From NCBI RefSeq assembly GCF_900104815.1, contig NZ_FNTD01000003.1:139422-203421 (forward strand): 64,000 nt of DNA, written 5' to 3'. This document shows, piece after piece, positions 57,195 to 64,000 of the stretch. The number at the start of each line of letters is the position of its first letter. Position 1 is the first letter of the stretch. The notes below the pieces were generated by a model. It had not been told where the DNA came from. It ran no database searches and saw only the letters and a list, made by a program, of their open reading frames with translations. A program made the translations under genes and the position numbers. This stretch comes from Streptomyces misionensis (GTDB taxonomy: Bacteria; Actinomycetota; Actinomycetes; Streptomycetales; Streptomycetaceae).

Positions 57195-57871
57195 CCATCC
57201 ACGAGCCTGGAGACGAGGGTGCCTGCCCCGTCGCTGACGGTGCAGAGCCGGAGCAGGGCCAGGCCGTGCCCGAGCAGAGGCCGGGCGGCGGGTGGTTCTC
57301 GCGCTTCCGGAGCTGACGCGGCGGGATCCAGCGGAGCCGGGGAGCTGATCGGGGCCGCTCAACGCGGCCCGCCCGCCCGCACGTCCGGGACAGGGTCTAC
57401 CGCTCCTAGGTCCCGCGTTCGTTTGTGCCCGCTGCTGCGGCGTTGTCAGAGGTCTGCGCTACGGTCGATGCGTCCGTTCGGACACTCCGTTCCCGCCTGG
57501 TCTCTACCTCAGACCAGGCGGGAACGGACGGGGCCACACCCCTTCTTGATCTCGGCACAGGGGGCGGCCTCCTTCCGGAAGGAAGGGCGACACCAAGGTG
57601 TCCTGTCTCCATTCGACGGGGTCGCCGCTCCAATTGCAAGGAAAACCGGGAACTTCACCCGCGAGGCCTCGTCCCGCGCTCGTTGCATGGGCCGGAACGG
57701 TCATTCTCAAACTTCCACCTAGCACTCCGTGAAACCTAATGTTCCGTGATTCCTTGATCACGTGGCGTAGCGCGCAGGCGGCGGTACATGCTGAGCTCCC
57801 CTCAACAGCGGTCCGGCACCCGCTTGTTGAGGCGTCCGTTCGACGTGACTTCCGGAAGACAAAGGAGTGCG
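57195..57871. other. Long intergenic region with a strong inverted repeat
   Basis: No convincing gene is visible. Its main element is the 18-bp perfect stem at 57486-57528. A weak promoter region for the downstream sigma-factor-like operon is expected in the less GC-rich part (57715-57760). Confidence 0.45.
57486..57528. terminator. 18-bp perfect inverted repeat (terminator or cruciform)
   Basis: TCCGTTCCCGCCTGGTCT (57486-57503) and its complement (57511-57528) enclose CTACCTC. No T-run follows. It is 290 bases beyond the nearest plus-strand stop, so it may be more than a terminator. Confidence 0.6.
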
Positions 57872-58096
57872 ATGGATGCCAGGAAGATAGTGATCGCCGT
57901 AGTGCTGATCACGATCGTCGTCTTCGGCTGGGGCGCGGCGATGGCTGTGACGGGCCACGAGGCCGTCATCGCTCCGCTGGCCCCCGCTCTTGGACTGACC
58001 GTGCAGCAGGTGCTGCGCACGGTCCGCTCGCGGAACGCCACCGCCTCGACGCACCCCGCGGCAGCGGTACCGGACAAGGAGGACGGCGCCCCGTGA
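57872..58096 (+). CDS. Small membrane protein (74 aa) in sigma-factor operon
   Basis: AAGGAG precedes the ATG at 57872. A hydrophobic helix (IVIAVVLITIVVFGWGAAM, residues 6-24) is followed by a second weak one and a hydrophilic tail. Its stop overlaps the start of the sigma-factor-like gene (GTGA), so they are co-translated; it could be an anchor or anti-sigma-like partner. Confidence 0.6.
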   Translation: MDARKIVIAVVLITIVVFGWGAAMAVTGHEAVIAPLAPALGLTVQQVLRTVRSRNATASTHPAAAVPDKEDGAP

Positions 58097-58998
58097 CGAC
58101 GCCCTTCGAGTCGCCGGCGCCGCCGCCCCCCGGGCTGGCACCGGTGCGCCCCGGACGCAAACTCGGCCCGATCGCGGACCGGGTGGGCAGTTCCCACAGG
58201 GCCTGGCTGGAGCCCACGCGCTGTAGCTACATCACCAGCGGTCGCACTCTGAGCGATCTGAGCGAGCACGTCCTCCTGGCCAAGTCCAAGCTCTCCGAGC
58301 TGCTGCGCGGAGTGGGTCACTATCCGCGGTGGGAGGTCGTCCATCGCCTGTCGATCGAGCTGGGCATCCCCAACTGGCCTCTCTACCGCCTGTGGCGGCA
58401 GGGCGCCCTCGACATCGGCAAGTCCAAGGAGTGGATCGATCGCTCCAGCGAGAACACCGGTGCAGTCCCCCCCGGTGACCAGCCCCTGGAGCACAGCGGC
58501 CTGCGGTTCATGATGGAAGACGACTACCGCTGCTACGCCGCGGCGTTCCTGGCCGCCGGCCCGTGCGACGACGCCATCGAGGACACCTTCGCCATCCTCT
58601 GGCTGTCCTGGGAAGATGCTCTGGCCAGCCCGGACATCCGCCGGTACGCCTGGAACATCCTTCGCGCCACCGTCCTCGCCAAGGCCACCTACCGCGACAA
58701 CCTCCCCGAGCTGGAGAACGCGGCCTTCGACACCGTCGCCATGTACACCCACCGCTCCGAGACCGGCCGCATCACGCAGCTGACGGAGAGCCTCGAGCTG
58801 TACAAGGCGATCAGTAAGCTGCCCCCCGCCCAACTCGACGTCATGGTCCTGCGCTATCTGTGCGGCGCCTCCGAGGAGAGGACCTCCCACCTCCTCGGTG
58901 TCCCCCTGGCCGTCGTACGGTCCGACGAGCGCCACGCCCACCGCTTTTTGCACAGTGCCATCACCCTGCCACCAGAGACCGAAGGACCCGTCACGTGA
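58093..58998 (+). CDS. ECF-like sigma factor with N-terminal XRE-type helix-turn-helix
   Basis: The 301-residue protein (GTG 58093) has an XRE-like helix-turn-helix at residues 51-95 (LSDLSEHVLLAKSKLSELLR; WEVVHRLSIELGIP). Residues 141-200 resemble sigma region 2 (YRCYAAAFLAAGPCDDAIED, ILWLSWEDAL) and residues 238-288 sigma region 4 (LPPAQLDVMVLRYLCGASEE; RTSHLLGVPLAVVRSDERHA). This combination is known from Streptomyces but not well studied. It may direct RNA polymerase to element genes. It overlaps both neighbours by 4 bases. Confidence 0.7.
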   Translation: MTTPFESPAPPPPGLAPVRPGRKLGPIADRVGSSHRAWLEPTRCSYITSGRTLSDLSEHVLLAKSKLSELLRGVGHYPRWEVVHRLSIELGIPNWPLYRLWRQGALDIGKSKEWIDRSSENTGAVPPGDQPLEHSGLRFMMEDDYRCYAAAFLAAGPCDDAIEDTFAILWLSWEDALASPDIRRYAWNILRATVLAKATYRDNLPELENAAFDTVAMYTHRSETGRITQLTESLELYKAISKLPPAQLDVMVLRYLCGASEERTSHLLGVPLAVVRSDERHAHRFLHSAITLPPETEGPVT

Positions 58999-59801
58999 CA
59001 CCGCTCGAAGAGATCCTGTCCAGGGCGCTGCTGGTCCGCGACCGCACCGTGCCGCCCGACGTCGTCCCGCCGACCCACGCCCGCCGCTGCCCACGCGCTC
59101 CCGTTCGTCCGGTAAAGGTGGGCGAGGCGGCCAACACTGCTGCGGCACAGGACCTGCGCGCGCTGTGCGAAGCCCTGGTCACCCATACGCCACCGACGGC
59201 GGTGGCCGCGTTCCTCACCGAGCAACTGCCCGAACCCCGAAGCGCGATGATCCTGGCCTGCGTCCTGCAACTGACCGACACCGACGACGGCGCCCGCTTC
59301 TGGTGGCAGTACGCCGCAGGCGCCGGCCAGGCCGCCGCCGCGTACTGCCTCTACCTCCACCACCTCGCTCTGGGGGAGGACGACGCGGCCCGGTGGTGGC
59401 ACCGCCAGACCGATGACATTCACCCTCTCCCCCACGACGACAGCACCGTCGACCGCGACCGCATTGACACAGCACCGACCAGCACGATCCTGCGCGTCCT
59501 GCGGCACCTAGCCAGACAAACCGACCGAGGCCCTCGCTCCGCCATAGTCCGAGAACTCATGAAATACGTGCCGGTAGCCGTCGCCACCGGATACCTCCGT
59601 GAGCCTGATATCGAACTCCCCATGCCGGGCTCCGACTTCGCTGACAAGATCCGCAACCTGCTCACGAACGTCGCCAGACACGCCAGCACACCACCCAGCC
59701 ACCTCCCCACCCGCCTCGAGACACGCCGCCGTAGACGACGCGAGACCCCTCGCAGCGTTGCCTGGCTCCACGAACAGGTAGGAGAGGCCGCCACACGCTG
59801 A
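58995..59801 (+). CDS. Helical-repeat protein coupled to the sigma-like factor (268 aa)
   Basis: GTG 58995 overlaps the previous stop. The protein contains ARFWWQYAAGAGQAAAAYCL and YLHHLALGEDDAARWW, a repeat style found in proteins encoded next to Streptomyces sigma-like factors, and a basic C-terminal part (LETRRRRRRETPRSVAWL). It may regulate the sigma factor. No named family. Confidence 0.6.
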   Translation: MTPLEEILSRALLVRDRTVPPDVVPPTHARRCPRAPVRPVKVGEAANTAAAQDLRALCEALVTHTPPTAVAAFLTEQLPEPRSAMILACVLQLTDTDDGARFWWQYAAGAGQAAAAYCLYLHHLALGEDDAARWWHRQTDDIHPLPHDDSTVDRDRIDTAPTSTILRVLRHLARQTDRGPRSAIVRELMKYVPVAVATGYLREPDIELPMPGSDFADKIRNLLTNVARHASTPPSHLPTRLETRRRRRRETPRSVAWLHEQVGEAATR

Positions 59802-59907
59802 GTCCCACGCCGGGCCCATGGCGAGCACTTGGAGCACGACCACGACGGCCCGAGCAGAAAGCCGGCGGCACCTGGCTCCCGCTTCCGCGGCCGACGTCCG
59901 GGCGAAA

Positions 59908-59941
59908 CCACGGCCGGGCAGGACGTCCTGCCCGGCCGTGG
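59908..59941. terminator. 34-bp perfect palindrome (bidirectional terminator)
   Basis: The sequence from 59908 to 59941 equals its own reverse complement, with the centre in GGACGTCC. It lies between convergent genes (ends at 59801 and 59945) and should stop transcription from both sides. Confidence 0.8.
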
Positions 59942-59944
59942 CGG

Positions 59945-60175
59945 CTACTCCCAGGGCTTCGGCAGCGCGTGCCATAGGGCCCTGAGCCAGTCGGGCGGGT
60001 CGGTGAGGAACTTGTCCACCAGCCGGGCGGTGATGGACCGGGCGGCTGCCTTCGCGGCGCCCTGCGCGGCGCCCTGGCCTATCGCGGCGGTCAGGCCGGC
60101 ACTCACGGCGGGCTGTTGCGGGACGGGCGCAGGGGCGGGCGGTTGGACGGGCGCGGGAACGTTGTCCCGGGTCAT
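59945..60175 (-). CDS. Small Pro/Ala-rich protein (76 aa)
   Basis: AAGGGAGC precedes the ATG at 60175-60173. The start is Pro-rich (VPAPVQPPAPAPVPQQPAVS), followed by a helix (GLTAAIGQGAAQGAAKAAAR) with Gly/Ala surfaces and DPPDWLRALWHALPKPWE. It resembles membrane-interacting or peptide-type products; function unknown. Confidence 0.5.
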   Translation of the reverse strand: MTRDNVPAPVQPPAPAPVPQQPAVSAGLTAAIGQGAAQGAAKAAARSITARLVDKFLTDPPDWLRALWHALPKPWE

Positions 60176-60713
60176 GATGCTGCTCCCTTGAGCAGAGGGA
60201 TCGAGGACAGCGGACACCTGTGGTGGTGTCGTCCGCGTGGGGGTGGTGCGCGCCTCGCGGTCGGCGGTCCTGTTGCGTCTCTCTGCGTGAGAGCGTCCCT
60301 GTGGGGTCTCGGCCCTGGCCCAGGGTGGCGTGTTCAGCGTAGCGGTGATCGGCGCAGGTGTTGCCCTGGGTGACTGGCGGTTGGTCATCGGTACTGCCTC
60401 CGGCGTGAGTTCGGCTGAGCGAGCGGGACAGTGACAGGGCGCAGGTGCTTGCGTCTCGTCCTGGCGGCCACGGTTCCTTCACCGCTTAGGGCCGGAAGCT
60501 GGGACCTGGACAGCAGCGGCCGGGAAGGAAAGTTCCGGGAGCACGAGGAAGGCCCGGACGTTTTTGGTCCGGGCCTTGCCTTTCACAAGTGCTCTAGCGA
60601 GTCGAATGCCAGTAGGGGAGTCGCTGTCGGCGCCTCCCCTACAGTTATCGGGCGTAGACGGCCGGATGTGACGCTCGTCTTGCAACTTTGCTAATTGCGG
60701 CGCCGCCCCGGAC
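60176..60713. other. Intergenic region with one terminator
   Basis: No gene is convincing here. The left part may hold the promoter of the minus-strand small gene. The right part contains the terminator at 60549-60577 and the inverted repeat AGGGGAG/CTCCCCT near 60614-60640. Confidence 0.4.
60549..60577. terminator. Hairpin terminator
   Basis: AAGGCCCGGAC (60549-60559) pairs with GTCCGGGCCTT (60567-60577) around GTTTTTG. It is placed to end the minus-strand helicase transcript or a short plus-strand RNA. Confidence 0.7.
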
Positions 60714-60845
60714 CTACGCCCCGGTGAAGCGGACTTGATCGGCCGTCCAGTCGCCCAGCCGCTGCCACGGGCGCAGTCGCCCGAGCAGATAGCCGGCCGC
60801 GAGCGCGGCGGCCGCGGTGACGACGACGCCCACGATCAGGACCAC
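60714..60845 (-). CDS. Small membrane protein coupled to the helicase gene (43 aa)
   Basis: A GTG at 60845-60843, inside the last codons of the helicase, opens VVLIVGVVVTAAAALAAGYL followed by LGRLRPWQRLGDWTADQVRF and a TAG. The 10-base overlap with the helicase stop makes translational coupling likely. One membrane helix plus a basic tail could anchor something near the replicon end. No family recognised. Confidence 0.55.
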   Translation of the reverse strand: MVLIVGVVVTAAAALAAGYLLGRLRPWQRLGDWTADQVRFTGA

Positions 60846-63361
60846 CGCATTCCGATCGCGGACAGCAGCTCCATCCGCTCCGGCGTCAGTGTCGCCGCCC
60901 GGGAGCGCTGGTTCCCGATCCAGGCGCCCAGCTTGTGCTCCCGCTCCTCCTGGTCCTCGCCGCCGACGATCCGCTCGACGTGCTTCCTGGGGACCTGGAG
61001 GTGTCCCTCGCGCTCGTAGAACTGGCGGGCGGCCTCGTAGTGCATGGCCCACTTGTCGGCCTGCGTACGGCGCGGCTTCGGCTTCTCGTCCTCGCTCGCG
61101 GGTGTGATGCCGAGGACCTGCTCGCACAGCCACTGCTGGACGGTGGTGAGCTGGTCCCAGCCGAGCCGGACCGACTGCACCCACCGGCCGAGGTCCTCGC
61201 CCTGGCGCACGACGTCGCCCGTCTCGGTGGGCAGCGCCTCACCGGCGTCCAGGTGCATCCGCACGAGGTGGAAGCACCGCTGCCACGTCACCGGCCAGCT
61301 CGGGCACCAGGCGGGGTCGATGTCCTCCAGCTGCTCGCGCCGTTCGTCCGACAGGGCCCCGGCCGACGACTCCACCGGCAGCCCCTCGGCACGCCGCTGC
61401 TCGATCTCCTGCGCCTTGCGGGCGGCGGCCCGCGCGTTCTTCAGAAAGATGCCCACCCGGTGCCCCTGGAACGTGGCGTCCAGCGGGGCCAGGAGGTGGC
61501 CGTGTTCGGCCGCCCACCCGCGCGCGGCCGCGAGGCCCTCCTCCCACGCGACGTCGTAGTGCGACCAGATCATGCCGAGCTTCTCCAGTTGCGCGACGCG
61601 GTCCTCGTCCATGTCGCCGCGGGCGTAGAACCGGCGAGCGTCGGCGGTCCACTGCCCCAGCGGGAACCCGGCGAGCGAGGCCGGCCACCCCTCGCCCTCC
61701 GCCTCCTGGTCGTCGACGGCGGGCACGCGGAACGTGAACGGCACCTTCAAGTCGCCGTGCTCGCGGGCGTAGATGACGGCGGCCTCCACGCCGCGCCGCC
61801 AGTGCTCGTGCTCCGGGTTGAGCACGCGCAGGTTGATGAACGCGGCGAGCGCGGCCGGGTCACGGGGCGTGGAGAACTTCAGCAGGGCCTTGGCAGGGGC
61901 GCTCACGCCTCCGGAGCCCTCGCCGCTCCCGCCCGTGCTCTTCCCGCCCTCGTCCTTGCTGACGGGCTTGTAGCGGCTCGGCGCCTGCTGCTCCGCAAGG
62001 CTTTCCACGATCCGCGCGTCGTGCGCCCGCAACGCCTCCAACAGCTTCGCCAGCCCGCCGAACGCCCGCGAGGTCAGCATGTTGTCCGCCGTCTCGCCCG
62101 GCCCGAGCAGCACCGGCACCACGAGCGAGGCCACCTTGCCCTCGCCGGGCTGCATCCGCAGCGCCCGGCCCACGGCCTGGACCAGGTCCGGCATCGAGCC
62201 GCGCACGTCGGCCCAGTACACGGAGTCGCAGTTCTTGGTGTCGACGCCCTCGCCCAGCACCTTCACCGAGGACAGGAAGCACTTCTCCACGACGGTGCCG
62301 TCCGCAGCGATCCCGGCCGCGAACTCCCCGAGCAGCCGGCGGCGGTGGAGCGGCTTGTGGTCGCCGCACAGCCAGTTGGCCCAGATCGTCTTGGGGTACA
62401 GCTCGGGGTCGGCGGCGTGCAGCTGCGCGGCGACGTCGGGGAGGCCGGCCGCGAACGCTTCGGCCTCCTTGACGACGTGGTGGAAGACGAGCGTGCGCCT
62501 AAAGCCCTCCTCCGCCGACGCCTTCACCAGGGCGGTCTGGAGCGCGGCGAGCCGGGCCCCGCGGACCTCTGCCGAGCGGCTTTCGGCGCCCAGGAGCTGC
62601 GCGGCCTGGAGCGCGGTGTCGGTGACGTCCACGCAGACGACCTGGTAGGGGGCACAGATTCCCCGGTCGATGGCCTCCGAGAGGGTCAGGGTGAAGCAGC
62701 GGCTGCCGAAGGGGCCCTCAGGGTCGTCTTCCATGCTCGCGACCAGCTCGCCCGGTGCGCCGGCCCCGTCCTCGTCTCCGAGCTGCCACAGCCGGGGCGT
62801 GGCCGTCATGTAGAGGCGGCGCAGGGACGGGATCTTCTGGTTGTCGTGGACGACCGCCCACGGCTTCCCGATCCGGCCCGAAACGCGGTGGGCTTCGTCC
62901 ACGACGATCAGATCCCAAGCCGCGAGGCCCCCGGCGTGCGCCCGCTCCAGCGTGCCCAGACCGAGGCTGGCGTACGTGGCGAACACGGTGACCTTGTCCA
63001 GGCCCCGCGTCCACTCCACCAGCTCGTCCACGTCCGTGGTGTTGGGGAAAGACACCTCCTCACCCCGCAGCGAGGACACCCCGATCATCGGCCCCCGGCG
63101 GCCTCCCTCACGCCACGCGGCCTCGGTCTGGGCGAGCAGGTCCAGCGAGGGCACGAGCACCAGCACACGGCCCGCGTGGAGCTCCTCCGCGCTGCGGACC
63201 GCCACCCTGGTCTTCCCGGACCCGGTCGCCATGATCACCTGCGTTCGAAGCCCTCGTTCGGGCACAAGTGATCTTGCAGGCAATTCGAGGGCGCGCACGA
63301 CCGCATCAATGGCTTCTCGCTGGACTGCCTCGCGCTGGTCAACGCGGTCTGTGCTCGACAT
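60836..63361 (-). CDS. Telomere-proximal DEAH-box helicase with helicase-associated domains
   Basis: The 841-residue protein starts at ATG 63361 with GGAGAAGG upstream. It has ATGSGKTRVAV (Walker A, about 45-54), VVDEAHR (DEAH at 155-158), MTATP (185-189) and QAVGRALRM (motif VI), a full superfamily 2 helicase core. The C-terminal half shows helicase-associated repeats (HWRRGVEAAVIYAREHGDLK; WEEGLAAARGWAAEHGHLLA; WAMHYEAARQFYEREGHLQV). Genes like this are found at the tips of Streptomyces linear chromosomes and plasmids (the ttrA type, linked to conjugal transfer). A fragment of a close relative lies at 37982-38110. Confidence 0.85.
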   Translation of the reverse strand: MSSTDRVDQREAVQREAIDAVVRALELPARSLVPERGLRTQVIMATGSGKTRVAVRSAEELHAGRVLVLVPSLDLLAQTEAAWREGGRRGPMIGVSSLRGEEVSFPNTTDVDELVEWTRGLDKVTVFATYASLGLGTLERAHAGGLAAWDLIVVDEAHRVSGRIGKPWAVVHDNQKIPSLRRLYMTATPRLWQLGDEDGAGAPGELVASMEDDPEGPFGSRCFTLTLSEAIDRGICAPYQVVCVDVTDTALQAAQLLGAESRSAEVRGARLAALQTALVKASAEEGFRRTLVFHHVVKEAEAFAAGLPDVAAQLHAADPELYPKTIWANWLCGDHKPLHRRRLLGEFAAGIAADGTVVEKCFLSSVKVLGEGVDTKNCDSVYWADVRGSMPDLVQAVGRALRMQPGEGKVASLVVPVLLGPGETADNMLTSRAFGGLAKLLEALRAHDARIVESLAEQQAPSRYKPVSKDEGGKSTGGSGEGSGGVSAPAKALLKFSTPRDPAALAAFINLRVLNPEHEHWRRGVEAAVIYAREHGDLKVPFTFRVPAVDDQEAEGEGWPASLAGFPLGQWTADARRFYARGDMDEDRVAQLEKLGMIWSHYDVAWEEGLAAARGWAAEHGHLLAPLDATFQGHRVGIFLKNARAAARKAQEIEQRRAEGLPVESSAGALSDERREQLEDIDPAWCPSWPVTWQRCFHLVRMHLDAGEALPTETGDVVRQGEDLGRWVQSVRLGWDQLTTVQQWLCEQVLGITPASEDEKPKPRRTQADKWAMHYEAARQFYEREGHLQVPRKHVERIVGGEDQEEREHKLGAWIGNQRSRAATLTPERMELLSAIGMRWS

Positions 63362-63740
63362 ATTCGCCTGCCTTCTCCTGGGGTGTCGCCCGGTCGATTC
63401 GAGCGGCGGAAAACGGGAAACCTGCACGTAGAAGAGCCTTGAGGGCTACGGTTGGACGGATGCGATCGGCTGGTGGCTTGGCTCCACTGGAGCACCGGCA
63501 AGGCCGGGGGACGGATCTCGATATCGCTCCGGAGGAGTCCGGGTGGTGTGATCTGAGTCCATAGCTTATCTCGACTCCAAAAATGAAGCACACAGAATCG
63601 CGAGATTCCCTCTAACGTGGCCGAAAGCTGCTAGTCTTGCCTTATCGTTAGCCAATCCAACGTCTTGACGCCCCCTCAGCCCCCGCTCCCTTTCTGCGGG
63701 CGATCGACCCCGCACCCGTCACTCTCCCGACGGCCCGTCA
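63362..63740. other. Subtelomeric spacer and promoter region of the helicase gene
   Basis: This is the least GC-rich stretch near the end (TATCTCGACTCCAAAAATGA; TGCCTTATCGTTAGCCAATC) and contains no credible gene. It should hold the helicase promoter and separates it from the palindromic end. Confidence 0.5.
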
Positions 63741-64000
63741 CCCCTCCCCTCCTTGCTGCCGCTTCGGGCCGAAGGCCCCTGGGTGGGCCGCGCGGAGCGT
63801 GGCACGCCTTGCCCGCACGGGAGTTGGCGGGTGCGCTGGAGTGGCTGGAGCGCAGCGGAGGCCACGGGCCGGGCCGGAGGCCGGCCCCGGCCCGCAACGC
63901 GGGCCGCCTTCCCTGCGGTTGGCGGGGCGCGCGGAGCGCGTGCCGCCTGGCGGTGAGCGGAGCGAGCCGCATCCGCTCACGCGGAGCGGGAGCGGCCGGG
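63741..64000. repeat. Telomere-like palindrome-rich end of the linear replicon
   Basis: The last 260 bases are crowded with short inverted repeats having 3-base loops, for instance GGGCCGG-AGG-CCGGCCC, CGCGGAGCG-type units (GCGCGCGGAGCGCGT; GAGCGGAGCGAGC; CACGCGGAGCGGGAG) and GGGCCGAAGGCCC. Streptomyces telomeres consist of such palindromes, which fold in the single-stranded 3' overhang and are recognised by the terminal-protein machinery. The exact terminal bases of the archetypal telomere are not matched, so the window may stop slightly short of the true end or the telomere may be of a non-archetypal class. Confidence 0.65.

Noticed and set aside
63235..63980. Several short frames in the last 700 bases
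   Set aside because: They lie in palindromic telomere-like DNA or opposite the helicase start and have biased Arg/Gly/Ala content.

Overview
The window is very GC-rich actinobacterial DNA and reads as the right-hand 64 kb of a linear Streptomyces-type replicon, most likely a conjugative linear plasmid. The reasons are a WhiB protein, an Lsr2-type DNA-binding domain, DUF2637/Spd-type spread proteins, an FtsK/TraB-like DNA translocase, ParA/ParB, two MobF relaxases, a Replic_Relax protein, a plasmid-type Rep gene, and a right end (about 63.74-64.0 kb) packed with short GC palindromes with 3-nt loops, as in Streptomyces telomeres. A large DEAH helicase lies next to that end, the usual place for such genes on linear actinobacterial replicons. 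I saw no tap/tpg telomere-maintenance pair and no cas genes.

Layout. 0-2.4 kb: tyrosine recombinase, a small zinc-ribbon ORF and an orphan type I-E CRISPR mini-array (4 repeats, 3 spacers). 2.4-4.8 kb: putative replication operon (winged-helix Rep followed by a DciA-like helicase-loader gene). 4.8-5.87 kb: structured non-coding region ending in a strong terminator. 5.9-9.5 kb: XRE/TPR regulator with a RibD-like reductase, then a GntR-UTRA-GNAT fusion with twin operators. 9.8-23.7 kb: conjugation/spread cluster (small Cys-rich proteins, WhiB, DUF2637 coiled-coil protein, low-complexity transfer protein, TraB-like translocase, small membrane proteins). 23.8-25.05 kb: convergent DUF3885/YrhB cargo pair. 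25.2-33.0 kb: tightly coupled accessory operon with a PycTM-like effector, P-loop kinase, GGDEF protein, ASCH protein, Lsr2-like protein and a RapZ-C/HIT fusion. 33.0-35.6 kb: ArsR-MFS module and an integrase fragment. 35.6-37.6 kb: parAB, with parA showing transposed Walker A and A' blocks. 37.6-39.2 kb: gene remnants. 39.2-44.7 kb: first RelE-like/MobF module, Replic_Relax protein and a DUF6233 protein. 44.8-48.5 kb: truncated ATP-dependent DNA ligase, resolvase scar, MFS pump with TetR repressor, a remnant. 48.6-51.8 kb: two secreted nucleases and a possible partner. 51.86-54.7 kb: second RelE-like/MobF module. 54.8-60.7 kb: rhomboid-like protein, secreted small protein, an ECF-sigma-like operon and spacer DNA. 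60.7-64.0 kb: telomere-proximal helicase, coupled small membrane protein and the telomere-like end.

How the parts fit: Rep/DciA and ParAB would replicate and segregate the replicon; TraB and the Spd-like proteins would move double-stranded DNA between mycelial compartments and mates; the MobF relaxases suggest an additional nick-dependent transfer route with two related candidate oriT regions. The cargo (efflux pumps, secreted nucleases, a possible nucleotide-signalling defence set, a CRISPR mini-array) is typical of competition and defence functions. All functional statements come from reading motifs by eye; no database search was possible.
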